In this document: positions 16,814 to 24,350 of the stretch, piece by piece | Layout of the letters: each line of letters opens with the position of its first letter | How positions within the stretch are numbered: position 1 is the first letter of the stretch | Assembly (NCBI RefSeq): GCF_031157315.1 | Contig: NZ_JAVIFU010000051.1 | Coordinates: 1-46,477 of the forward strand | Source: Paenibacillus sp. LHD-38 | GTDB taxonomy: Bacteria > Bacillota > Bacilli > Paenibacillales > Paenibacillaceae | DNA length: 46,477 bases | Direction of reading: 5' to 3' | Notes under the pieces: model-generated | What the model was told of the DNA's origin: nothing | The model's input: only the letters and a program-made list of their open reading frames with translations | The model's database searches: none | Translations under genes and position numbers: made by a program

Positions 16814-17020
16814 GTATAGGGTTCATAAGGCGGCATGAAAGTGAATTCCGAATATACTACAGTCATGATTTTAAAGATTTTAATTTTCAAACAAGGATTG
16901 TATTTCATTTCCAAGTCGCAGCCGGTTACCAGTTCAAATGCCGCCGAGCCTTTGTTATTCAAGGGTTGAAGCGATTTATAACTGGCTTTTAAGGAGTATT
17001 TGTGAACAACTGTACAAACT
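16814..17020. other. Intergenic region with no recognised gene
   Basis: A 43-codon frame beginning ATG AAA GTG near 16836 has no good ribosome binding site and no recognisable similarity, so I do not call it. The leftward frame over the same bases looks random. I see nothing else here until the GlnR box at 17021. Confidence 0.5.
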
Positions 17021-17064
17021 TGTAAGTATAGCTTACATAGCTTTAAAAAATACCTTACATAGCT
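17021..17064 (+). promoter_or_regulatory. GlnR/TnrA box and repeated half-site upstream of glnA
   Basis: TGTAAGTATAGCTTACA (17021-17037) matches the GlnR/TnrA consensus TGTNA-N7-TNACA at every defined base. Its right half, CTTACATAGCT (17032-17042), is repeated exactly at 17054-17064, 22 bp (two helical turns) downstream and abutting the -35 hexamer. This suggests cooperative binding and repression under nitrogen excess. Confidence 0.82.
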
Positions 17065-17065
17065 A

Positions 17066-17095
17066 TTGACGGAGATTGAGAGCTAGTTTTATAAT
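17066..17095 (+). promoter_or_regulatory. glnA promoter
   Basis: TTGACG (17066-17071), an 18-nt spacer and TATAAT (17090-17095), with transcription starting near 17102. The repeated GlnR half-site ends 1 bp before the -35 box. Confidence 0.75.
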
Positions 17096-17119
17096 AACGA
17101 CATGGATTTGGAGCAATAA

Positions 17120-17138
17120 TTGAACAATACCTGTTCAA
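17120..17138 (+). promoter_or_regulatory. Perfect dyad in the glnA leader
   Basis: TTGAACA (17120-17126) and TGTTCAA (17132-17138) are perfect inverted repeats around a 5-nt centre, about 18 nt into the predicted transcript. It may be an operator for another regulator or a 5' stem-loop that stabilises the mRNA. Confidence 0.5.
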
Positions 17139-17174
17139 CACTACGCTAATGTTCGGAAATGGAGGAAATTATTA

Positions 17175-18599
17175 ATGTCAGTTCAAAATGTTTTGGACAA
17201 TATTAAAGAAAACAGCATCATGTTTGTAGATTTCCGCTTTGTAGATCTTCTTGGTCATGCACACCACATCACGCTTCCAGCTGCTGAGGTGGATGCTGAT
17301 ACTTTCGTAAACGGGGTAGCTTTTGACGGTTCATCGATCCACGGTTTCCGTGGTATTGAGAATTCCGATATGGTTATGATTCCAGATACAGAATCCGTAT
17401 TTATCGACCCTTTCACTGATCACCCTACACTGAACGTTATGTGTAATATCCATACACCTGAAGGCGACCGCTATGACCGCGATCCGCGCAGCATCGCTCA
17501 AAAGGCTGAAGAGTATCTTCAAACGACTGGCATTGGTACGACAGCATTTTTCGCGCCAGAGCCTGAATTCTTCATCTTCGACGAAGTTCGCTATGAAAGC
17601 ACAATGAATTCTTCTTCGTACATGGTTGAATCCGAAGAAGCTGGCTGGAACACGAACCGTAAAGAAGAAGGCGGCAACCTAGGTGCCAAAATTCCAGTAA
17701 AAGGCGGCTATGTTCCTGTAGCTCCAGTTGATTCCCAACAAGATATCCGCAGCGAAATGGTTCGCCTATTGCAAGAGTCGGGTCTACGCGTTGAGCGTCA
17801 TCACCATGAAGTTGCTACAGCTGGTCAAGCGGAAATTAACTTCCGTTTCGATACACTTACAAAAACAGCTGACAACCTGATGAAATTCAAATATATCATT
17901 CACAATACAGCTCGCCAATACGGCAAAACGGCTACTTTCATGCCGAAGCCGCTTTTCGGTGACAACGGTAGCGGAATGCACGTTCATACTTCTATTTTCA
18001 ACGGCGACGAGCCTATGTTCTACGATAAAGGCGCGTATGCAAACCTTAGTGAACTTGCAATGCACTACATCGGCGGCGTGCTTTACCACGCTCCGGCTTT
18101 GATCGCAATCACTAACCCAAGCACGAACTCGTTCAAACGCCTTGTACCTGGTTACGAAGCGCCGGTTAACCTTGTATTCTCGAAAGGTAACCGTTCTGCA
18201 GCAATCCGTATTCCGATTGCAGCTGTAACGCCTAAAGGCTGCCGTATCGAATTCCGTACACCGGACAACACAGCTAACCCTTACCTCGCTTTCGCAGCAA
18301 TGCTGCTTGCTGGTTTGGACGGCATCAAGCGTAAACTTGATCCAGTTGCTCTTGGTTATGGTCCTTTCGACAAAAATATCTACGAATTGCCGGAAGAAGA
18401 GAAAAAAGAAATTCGCAGCGTTCCTGGAACGCTTGACGAAGCGCTTAACGCACTTGAAGCTGATTCCGATTTCTTGACTGAAGGCGGCGTATTCTCCAAA
18501 GACTTCATCGACAACTATGTAGCTATCAAACGTCAAGAAGCTAAAGCAGTTGCAATCCGTATTCATCCGCATGAGTTCAGCCTTTACTACGATTGCTAA
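17175..18599 (+). CDS. glnA: Glutamine synthetase, type I (GSI-beta-like)
   Basis: Makes glutamine from glutamate, ammonia and ATP; cytoplasmic dodecamer. 474 residues with VAFDGSSIHGF, the metal-binding EPEFFIF, HHHEVATAGQAEINF, GDNGSGMHVH, the ATP loop KATFMPKP-like segment, NRSAAIRIP and FRTPDNTANPYLAFAAML. Unlike Bacillus GlnA (about 444 aa, GSI-alpha) it carries the insert around WNTNRKEEGGNLGAKIPVKG and the segment DKNIYELPEEEKKE, whose Tyr403 aligns with the adenylylated Tyr397 of E. coli GS. Codon use looks optimised for high expression. No glnR precedes it. A GlnR box and a strong promoter lie upstream, and a terminator follows. Confidence 0.97.
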   Translation: MSVQNVLDNIKENSIMFVDFRFVDLLGHAHHITLPAAEVDADTFVNGVAFDGSSIHGFRGIENSDMVMIPDTESVFIDPFTDHPTLNVMCNIHTPEGDRYDRDPRSIAQKAEEYLQTTGIGTTAFFAPEPEFFIFDEVRYESTMNSSSYMVESEEAGWNTNRKEEGGNLGAKIPVKGGYVPVAPVDSQQDIRSEMVRLLQESGLRVERHHHEVATAGQAEINFRFDTLTKTADNLMKFKYIIHNTARQYGKTATFMPKPLFGDNGSGMHVHTSIFNGDEPMFYDKGAYANLSELAMHYIGGVLYHAPALIAITNPSTNSFKRLVPGYEAPVNLVFSKGNRSAAIRIPIAAVTPKGCRIEFRTPDNTANPYLAFAAMLLAGLDGIKRKLDPVALGYGPFDKNIYELPEEEKKEIRSVPGTLDEALNALEADSDFLTEGGVFSKDFIDNYVAIKRQEAKAVAIRIHPHEFSLYYDC

Positions 18600-18621
18600 T
18601 CCGATCGTTAAGAAATATAAG

Positions 18622-18650
18622 AAACGGGTCCTTCTAGGACCCGTTTTTTT
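18622..18650 (+). terminator. Intrinsic terminator after glnA
   Basis: AAACGGGTCCT and AGGACCCGTTT form an 11-bp stem with a 3-nt loop, followed by a T run. Confidence 0.92.
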
Positions 18651-18699
18651 ATGAATTGTAAAGAAATGATGAACGAAAACCGAATGTTTTTTGTCAGTA

Positions 18700-18775
18700 A
18701 TTCGGCATACGTTCGACTTTTTGTTTTTTGAAATTGCCGAATAGACTTGATGCGGCCCTTCAAAATTGCTATCAT
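18700..18775 (+). promoter_or_regulatory. serC promoter and upstream inverted repeat
   Basis: TTGATG (18747-18752), a 17-nt spacer and TATCAT (18770-18775) form a plausible sigma-A promoter. Upstream, ATTCGGCA (18700-18707) is repeated inverted as TGCCGAAT (18735-18742), 4 bp before the -35 box. This may be a regulatory dyad. Confidence 0.55.
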
Positions 18776-18816
18776 AACCATATCATATATAAAGAAACAG
18801 AGGTGGGTATCCGAAG

Positions 18817-19902
18817 ATGACACGAGCATTTAATTTTAATGCAGGACCAGCCGCAATACCACTTGAGGTACTAAAGCAAGCACAGGAGCAATTTGTTGAT
18901 TATCAAAACGCGGGCATGTCCATTATGGAAATGTCTCACCGCAGTAAAATGTACGAAGCTGTGAATAACGAATCACAGTCGTTGCTTCGTGAATTGTTCA
19001 GAGTTCCTGAAAATTATGATGTGCTTTTGCTGCAAGGCGGTGCCAGTACACAGTTTGCTATGCTTCCGCTTAATCTTCTTACTCCCGGAAAACCAGGTGC
19101 TTATGTAATGACAGGCGCTTGGGCGGACAAAGCGCTGAAAGAGGCGAAGTTTGTCGGAGAAACGGTGGTTGCCGCTTCGACAGAATCCGACAAATTCATG
19201 CGCATGCCGACTATGTCTGAGATCGAGATACCAAGCAATGCTTCTTATCTTCATCTTACATCGAATGAAACGATCGGTGGGACCCAGTTTAAGGAGTTTC
19301 CGGAAACGGGGGAAGTGCCGCTTATAGCGGATATGTCCAGTGATATTCTAAGCAAGCCGATTGACGTTAGCAAATTCGGCGTAATCTATGCGGGTGCTCA
19401 GAAGAATTTGGGTCCATCGGGTGTTACGCTTGTTATTATTCGCAAGGATCTAGTTGAAAATGGTTCGAAAACCATTCCAGCCATGTTCCGATACAGTACG
19501 CATGCGAAGAGCGGATCGCTTTACAATACACCGCCGTCATTCTCTGTATACATGATGAATCTGGTATTGCAATGGATCAAGGACAAGGGCGGAGTTGCCC
19601 AGCTGGACCAGCTTAACCGGGACAAAACCAAGCTTATCTATGATGTGATCGATCAAAGCAGCGGCTTCTATATCGGCTGTGCGCAGCCGCAAAGCCGTTC
19701 GCTTATGAATATTACGTATCGGATTCAAAGCGAAGAGCTTGAGAACCTGTTCGTTAAAGAATCGGAGAAGGAAGGCTTCGTAGGTTTGAAGGGACACCGT
19801 GATGTCGGCGGATTGAGAGCTTCAACTTATAACGCGGTTCCTCTCGAGAGCTGCCAGGCGCTACAGCAGTTCATGATTGATTTTCAAAAGCGTAACGGCT
19901 AA
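18817..19902 (+). CDS. serC: 3-phosphoserine/phosphohydroxythreonine transaminase
   Basis: PLP enzyme that converts 3-phosphohydroxypyruvate and glutamate to phosphoserine in serine biosynthesis (also used in pyridoxal phosphate synthesis in some bacteria). 361 residues, the usual length. It begins RAFNFNAGPAAIP, has GMSIMEMSHRS, QGGASTQFAMLP, and the PLP-lysine Lys196 in YAGAQKNLGPSG. GAGGTGGG precedes the ATG. It stands alone between the glnA terminator and a terminator shared with the convergent response regulator gene. Confidence 0.97.
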   Translation: MTRAFNFNAGPAAIPLEVLKQAQEQFVDYQNAGMSIMEMSHRSKMYEAVNNESQSLLRELFRVPENYDVLLLQGGASTQFAMLPLNLLTPGKPGAYVMTGAWADKALKEAKFVGETVVAASTESDKFMRMPTMSEIEIPSNASYLHLTSNETIGGTQFKEFPETGEVPLIADMSSDILSKPIDVSKFGVIYAGAQKNLGPSGVTLVIIRKDLVENGSKTIPAMFRYSTHAKSGSLYNTPPSFSVYMMNLVLQWIKDKGGVAQLDQLNRDKTKLIYDVIDQSSGFYIGCAQPQSRSLMNITYRIQSEELENLFVKESEKEGFVGLKGHRDVGGLRASTYNAVPLESCQALQQFMIDFQKRNG

Positions 19903-19944
19903 TCGGACGAATCGTCTCTGGTTAGGTTGTAAACAGGGGACAAT

Positions 19945-19988
19945 AAAGAGCCGCCCTTTCCTTCTGCAAAGAAGGCAGGGCGGCTTTT
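19945..19988. terminator. Bidirectional terminator between serC and the PhoP-like gene
   Basis: GCCGCCCT and AGGGCGGC arms flanked by A-rich and T-rich ends, with an inner CCTTC/GAAGG stem. Confidence 0.87.
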
Positions 19989-20008
19989 GGTTTGCATTTA
20001 TTCTGGAT

Positions 20009-20731
20009 CTAAGCTTGTGCGACAGAGCTCTCGGCAATATGAGGCCCGTTCAGCTTATAACCGACATTACGTACAGTCATGATATATTCCGGCGTGCGGG
20101 CATTTTTCTCGATTTTATCGCGCAGATGGCTGATATGGACGTCGACAATCCGGGTGTCGCCAAGGAAATGATAATCCCAAACGCCGTGAAGCAGCTGCTG
20201 GCGGCTGAGTACTTTGCCTTTGTGGCGGCAAAGGAACAGCAGCAGCTCGAACTCTTTTGGCGTAAGCTCAACGGGCTTGCCGTCAATGAATACCTCGCGC
20301 TGCTCTACCTGAACCTTTAATCGGCCAATGTTGAAGATGGTTTCTTCCGCAATGCCAGGCAGCGATTGAACGCGGCGGAATATAGCTTGAATGCGAGATA
20401 CCAGTTCCTGCGGGCTAAAGGGTTTTGTCATATAATCATCGGCACCGTTATCAAGTCCGGCAATTTTGTCCGTAACGTCCTGAAGAGCGGTAAGCATAAC
20501 GATCGGTACTGCATTGCTTTGCTTGCGCAGTTCGCGGCAAACTTGGATTCCGTCCATTTTTGGCAGCATGAGATCAAGAACGATCAAGTCGGGACGAAAG
20601 GGCTTTAACATTTCAAATACAGCTTCACCGTCACCTACGCAGCGTACGTCATAGCCTGCCAGCTTTAAGTTAAACTCAATCAACATCGAGATAGATGGTT
20701 CGTCATCCACGACCAATATCTTTTTTCGCAT
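20009..20731 (-). CDS. PhoP-like OmpR-family response regulator (no adjacent kinase)
   Basis: 240 residues, the same length as B. subtilis PhoP and similar to it along its length: KKILVVDDE, phospho-acceptor Asp53 in IVLDLMLPKMDGIQVC, DDYMTKPFSPQEL, then the winged helix with LTPKEFELLLFLCRHKGKVLS and DTRIVDVHISHLRDKIE. PhoP normally activates phosphate-starvation genes with its kinase PhoR. Here no kinase gene follows; the frame runs into a terminator. AAGGAGAG precedes the ATG at 20731. The partner kinase must lie elsewhere, or it is a different member of the PhoP subgroup. Confidence 0.88.
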   Translation of the reverse strand: MRKKILVVDDEPSISMLIEFNLKLAGYDVRCVGDGEAVFEMLKPFRPDLIVLDLMLPKMDGIQVCRELRKQSNAVPIVMLTALQDVTDKIAGLDNGADDYMTKPFSPQELVSRIQAIFRRVQSLPGIAEETIFNIGRLKVQVEQREVFIDGKPVELTPKEFELLLFLCRHKGKVLSRQQLLHGVWDYHFLGDTRIVDVHISHLRDKIEKNARTPEYIMTVRNVGYKLNGPHIAESSVAQA

Positions 20732-20881
20732 GCTTCAGCTCTCCTTCATGTGTTTCCGCCTATTCTGTACCCTATTATGAGGGTGGAAATTATGCTTGAG
20801 ATTAACGGTACGTAAAGTGGGTGTAAAAATATTCGGTGATTTCGTGTATAATAGGCAAAATGAGAGGTGAGATAGATAGCT

Positions 20882-21346
20882 ATGCCATTTCATATCGTTT
20901 TGGTAGAGCCGGAAATTCCGGCAAACACAGGCAATATTTCTCGGACCTGTGCGGCAACTGGTACAATTTTGCATTTAGTTAGACCGCTTGGCTTTGATAC
21001 GGATGACCGTACCTTGAAGAGAGCGGGGCTCGATTACTGGCATTCGGTACATATCGAGTACCATGATTCCTTTGAAGAGGTGCTGGCTGCGTATCCGCAA
21101 GGGCGTTTTTTCTATGCAAGCACGAAAGCAAGCAAGCCATATTCACAATTCGATTATCAGGATGGCGATTTCTTTGTATTCGGAAAAGAAACAAAGGGTC
21201 TGCCGCAGGAGCTAATAGATGCGAATAAGGAAACTTGTATTAGAATGCCGATGACGGATACAGTGCGTTCACTGAATTTATCCAATTCGGCAGCAATTAT
21301 CGTGTATGAAGCGCTTAGGCAAAATGATTTTCCAGGACTTGAGTAA
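20882..21346 (+). CDS. trmL: tRNA (cytidine(34)-2'-O)-methyltransferase
   Basis: SPOUT-class methyltransferase that 2'-O-methylates the wobble base of tRNA-Leu isoacceptors. 154 residues, normal length. The signatures are PEIPANTGNISRTCAATG at the N-terminus, FGKETKGLP in the middle and the knot region RSLNLSNSAAIIVYEALRQ. GAGAGGTGA precedes the ATG, and TATAAT at 20847-20852 is a likely -10 box. It is divergent from the PhoP-like gene with about 150 bp between. Confidence 0.95.
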   Translation: MPFHIVLVEPEIPANTGNISRTCAATGTILHLVRPLGFDTDDRTLKRAGLDYWHSVHIEYHDSFEEVLAAYPQGRFFYASTKASKPYSQFDYQDGDFFVFGKETKGLPQELIDANKETCIRMPMTDTVRSLNLSNSAAIIVYEALRQNDFPGLE

Positions 21347-21473
21347 ATTAGTTGCTTTATTTCTCATTTTTTGGGATTTATTAGCCAGAAAACAAAAATT
21401 TATTGCAGGATGTTAAGAAATAATGAATTTGGGAAGGAAAAGCCGTAGTGCCATCGAAAGACTATAACGCAGA

Positions 21474-21500
21474 GGTTTCTCAGAAATGACTTGCGAAACC
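21474..21500 (+). promoter_or_regulatory. Hairpin in the leader of the AbrB-like gene
   Basis: GGTTTC (21474-21479) and GAAACC (21495-21500) could pair around a 15-nt loop, ending 11 nt before the GAGGTG ribosome binding site. It might affect translation. No known riboswitch class is recognisable. Confidence 0.3.
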
Positions 21501-21522
21501 AGACACAGAAGAGGTGAAAGCG

Positions 21523-21771
21523 ATGAAACCAGCAGGTGTAGTAAGAAAAGTGGACCAACTCGGACGTATTGTACTTCCAAAATCATTGCGTAAACGTTAT
21601 TTGATGAACGAGGGCGATCCCGTTGAAATTTTCGTCCAAGGTGACCATATTATTTTGGAGCGTTACCGTCCAAAATGCGTTTTTTGCGGTTCGATGGTTG
21701 AAGTTCGTGATTTCAAGGAGCGCTATGTATGTGGCGATTGTATGGAGGAAATGGCAGTTCTGCAGCGCTAA
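21523..21771 (+). CDS. AbrB/SpoVT-type transition-state regulator with zinc ribbon
   Basis: 82 residues. The N-terminal half is a swapped-hairpin AbrB DNA-binding domain (MKPAGVVRKVDQLGRIVLPKSLRK...DPVEIFVQGDHIILERY), close to B. subtilis AbrB/Abh. The C-terminal half differs: CVFCGSMVEVRDFKERYVCGDCMEE has two CxxC pairs that likely bind zinc, in place of the usual oligomerisation tail. AbrB proteins repress post-exponential and sporulation genes. ATG at 21523 follows GAGGTGAAAG; the GTG at 21514 lies inside that site and is rejected. Confidence 0.9.
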   Translation: MKPAGVVRKVDQLGRIVLPKSLRKRYLMNEGDPVEIFVQGDHIILERYRPKCVFCGSMVEVRDFKERYVCGDCMEEMAVLQR

Positions 21772-21798
21772 TCTGCATGACGGAATGCTTTTCTAACT

Positions 21799-21851
21799 AA
21801 ATGAAGCTTCCCGTTATGAGCTAAATGCTCTGCGGGAAGCTTCATTTTTTT
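21799..21851 (+). terminator. Terminator after the AbrB-like gene
   Basis: AAATGAAGCTTCCCG (21799-21813) pairs with CGGGAAGCTTCATTT (21833-21847), with an inner GAGC/GCTC pair, and a T run follows. Confidence 0.9.
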
Positions 21852-21971
21852 GAAAAGAAGGGAAAGCATAAGACTCGGGCTTATATCTTTCATATCCTTC
21901 AACAATATGCGGATGGCGGCCAATTTCTTGACCGCCATCGACACACTTGCTATAAGCTGAGCAAAGTCGGC

Positions 21972-22064
21972 TTATAGACCTTTTGTTTTGTCTTCATTGT
22001 AGGAGCTGGTCAGCATCGCCGTAATGAACAACGCAAACACAGTCATGACAATAATAAAGTTCAT
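21972..22064 (-). CDS. 30-residue single-span membrane peptide
   Basis: MNFIIVMTVFALFITAMLTSSYNEDKTKGL: a hydrophobic helix (2-19) with a short charged tail. Its start is preceded by a perfect GGAGGTG at 8 nt, and TATAAT lies a little further upstream on the same strand (near 22096-22101). The longer in-frame extension upstream has no ribosome binding site. No family is recognised. It could be a small membrane regulator or toxin-like peptide; the tail has no obvious motif. It is divergent from the aminotransferase gene. Confidence 0.6.
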   Translation of the reverse strand: MNFIIVMTVFALFITAMLTSSYNEDKTKGL

Positions 22065-22204
22065 CTGTGGGACACCTCCAAGTACGTTGTCTTTATTATA
22101 ACCAACGTCGGCTAAAAAGAAAACTTTAAAAGTTGTGAACACATTGTTAACATAGAGAGTATGAGCATAGCAAGCGTTTAAGTTTGCGAGGAGGAGCATA
22201 TAAT

Positions 22205-23401
22205 ATGAATTATCGTTTTTCATCCAGAGTATCACAGCTTAAATCGTCAGCGGTTAGAGATATTTTGAAGCTGACGCAAGGAAAAGATATGATTTCGTTT
22301 GCTGGCGGTTTGCCAGCTGAGGAGTTATTTCCTGTACAAGCAATCCGCGAAGCGGCTGACCATGTATTTACGGCTGGGACAGGCGCATTGCAATACGGCT
22401 TGACGGAAGGCTACATGCCGCTTCGCGAACAGTTATGCGAGCGTATGGCGGCGAAGCAAATGCATGTAAATCCGGAGCAAATGATTTTGACAACGGGCTC
22501 GCAGCAGGCGATTGATCTGCTGGTAGGCGTACTTACCGAACCAGGCGATACCGTCTTGGTCGAGAAGCCTACTTACTTGGCAAGCCTACAGGTATTCGCG
22601 CTTCATGGCTTAAAAGTGATTGCTGCAGAGAGCGACGAGGATGGAATCATCCCAGAGGATGCGGAACGTCTCATCCGGGAGCATCGTCCGAAGTTGCTTT
22701 ACGCCGTGCCTACTTTCGGTAATCCGACAGGGCGCGTTTGGAGTGTTGAACGAAGAAAGAAGCTGCTTGCTTTGTGTAAGCAAAATGAAATGCCCATCAT
22801 TGAAGATGATCCATACGGAGATATTACCTTTGATGAGTGTGATCAATATCCAACGCTGTTTTCGCTTGAGGGTCAAGCGGAGCGAGGCGCCGTCTTTTAT
22901 ACAAGCACATTTTCCAAAACGGTTGCGCCTGCGCTTCGATCAGGTTGGGCTATCGGGGACAGCAGCGTAATCGGTATGGTAGCCAAAGTGAAACAAGCGG
23001 CTGATCTTCATTCAAGCGCAATCGATCAGCAGATCTTGAGCCAATTGCTGAAAGGTTTCGATTTGGACGGCCATATCCGGCTGATTTCCAAATCATATGG
23101 CGAGCGTATGATTGAAATGCATGAGCTTCTAAAGCGGCAGGGACTGCAGGATGTTTCATGGGTTAAGCCTAAAGGCGGTATGTTCCTGTGGCTTGAGCTG
23201 CCGGACGGATTGGACGCAGAAGCGCTTCTTCGCTGCGCCGTTCAAAAGGGCGTCGCGTTCGTGCCGGGCAGCTCGTTCTATGCCGAGCATCCTCAGCGCA
23301 ACACCGCAAGACTGAATTATACGTATAATACAGGTGCGCGTACGAAGCAAGGAGTGGAGCGCTTCGTAGAGGCGCTCGGCGAATTTACGGCGCGGAGCTA
23401 A
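22205..23401 (+). CDS. PLP-dependent aminotransferase (2-aminoadipate/LysN-like, COG1167)
   Basis: 398 residues, fold-type I aminotransferase without the GntR DNA-binding domain of MocR proteins. Motifs: FAGGLPAEELFP, ALQYGLTEGYMPLRE, TTGSQQAIDL, VPTFGNPTGRVWS, EDDPYGDI and the PLP-lysine region STFSKTVAPALRSGW. Such enzymes act on branched-chain, aromatic or 2-aminoadipate substrates, and the substrate cannot be read from the sequence. ATG at 22205 follows GAGGAGGAG; the TTG at 22184 precedes that site and is rejected. Its last 17 bp overlap the convergent downstream gene. Confidence 0.92.
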   Translation: MNYRFSSRVSQLKSSAVRDILKLTQGKDMISFAGGLPAEELFPVQAIREAADHVFTAGTGALQYGLTEGYMPLREQLCERMAAKQMHVNPEQMILTTGSQQAIDLLVGVLTEPGDTVLVEKPTYLASLQVFALHGLKVIAAESDEDGIIPEDAERLIREHRPKLLYAVPTFGNPTGRVWSVERRKKLLALCKQNEMPIIEDDPYGDITFDECDQYPTLFSLEGQAERGAVFYTSTFSKTVAPALRSGWAIGDSSVIGMVAKVKQAADLHSSAIDQQILSQLLKGFDLDGHIRLISKSYGERMIEMHELLKRQGLQDVSWVKPKGGMFLWLELPDGLDAEALLRCAVQKGVAFVPGSSFYAEHPQRNTARLNYTYNTGARTKQGVERFVEALGEFTARS

Positions 23402-24110
23402 CAGTTGATTTCCATTCCGCAATGACTTCTCCATACTCGGCCAATGCAGCCGCGCCTTCCGGGCGCAGGCTGTATTTTCCGTGTGCAATGCGCTCGAACC
23501 AGCCATAATAGTTGTTGCGAAGCGTTTCGCCACTTCGGCTGTAGCCCGTAAAAGCGGATACTTCACGTGGGGCAAGCGGTCCAGCCGTATGAAGCGCGTA
23601 TGCGCAGCGCAGAGCCTTCTCGCGGTAAGCTGTCACTAGTTTGCGGCGGGTGCTTCCGCCAACGTTGTAGTCGCCGCTGCGCTCTCTGAATTCGGTAAGC
23701 AGCTGTGCCTGCTTTCTGCGTCTTACGCCGCGCTGCGGCGGATCGCCCGGGTGGCAGAGCATTTCAATGACCGGCGGTTTTGTTTTGTAAAAGGTCACAG
23801 TCATCAAGCCAAGCCCCAGCATGCGGCAAAGCTCCGTCAAATCGCCAAAGCGTTGATTGTGAGCACCGCTTTTCTTCCGGTTCCGTTCAATGGCGAGCAC
23901 GACATGACTGTTCAGACGAAGACGTTCAACCCCTTGCAGCAGCAGGGCGAGGTTGAACGTTTTTTTCATTTCGACAATTATCGCTTCATTCTGATCCGGA
24001 TGGATAGCAACCAAATCACAATGGAGCACCTCACTTTTTACGGTAAAGCCAAGCTGCTCATAGTACTTCTTTATAGGGCTGTAGAGCTCTTCCTCGCGTG
24101 CGACTGCCAC
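23385..24110 (-). CDS. DUF2161 family PD-(D/E)XK-like protein
   Basis: 241 residues. The N-terminal third has the nuclease-fold signature: an Asp in HCDLVAI and then VEMKK (E-x-K) about 20 residues later, within strands typical of PD-(D/E)XK enzymes. Related proteins are annotated as DUF2161 phosphodiesterases, with unproven function. The C-terminal part (about 135-240) is basic and may form a winged helix (ALRCAYALHTAGPLAPREVSAFTG). Start is GTG at 24110 after GAGGAG. TATAAT on this strand at 24156-24161 is a likely -10 box. It overlaps the aminotransferase 3' end by 17 bp, tail to tail. Confidence 0.82.
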   Translation of the reverse strand: MAVAREEELYSPIKKYYEQLGFTVKSEVLHCDLVAIHPDQNEAIIVEMKKTFNLALLLQGVERLRLNSHVVLAIERNRKKSGAHNQRFGDLTELCRMLGLGLMTVTFYKTKPPVIEMLCHPGDPPQRGVRRRKQAQLLTEFRERSGDYNVGGSTRRKLVTAYREKALRCAYALHTAGPLAPREVSAFTGYSRSGETLRNNYYGWFERIAHGKYSLRPEGAAALAEYGEVIAEWKSTVSSAP

Positions 24111-24350
24111 GTTTTTTTCTCCTCTCCACTCGTTTCAATCGAAGCATTTGCCTCCATTATAGCAAAGGAAACTGCCGGCTTGTCGTTTTTTGATGGATGA
24201 TGGACAAAAATAGTGTGCAATTATCTTCCCGAATAAGCATAGGATTGTTATATCTCAATAAAAGTTGGCACCACTCGATAGAGCGTCTAGAGACAAATCC
24301 CGGGCGTAGAATGATAAGTGGAATGCGGAAGCGATGGGAGGAGGCACGGT

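Noticed and set aside
16836..16967. 43-codon frame between DAHP synthase and glnA
   Set aside because: No ribosome binding site, no recognisable protein features, and an overlapping frame on the other strand is equally long.
21440..21500. Possible c-di-GMP (GEMM-I) riboswitch before the AbrB-like gene
   Set aside because: A CGAAAG tetraloop-like stretch and an ACGCA-AG segment recall GEMM-I, but the tetraloop stem is only about 2 bp and the conserved GGGCAAACC strand and tetraloop receptor are missing.
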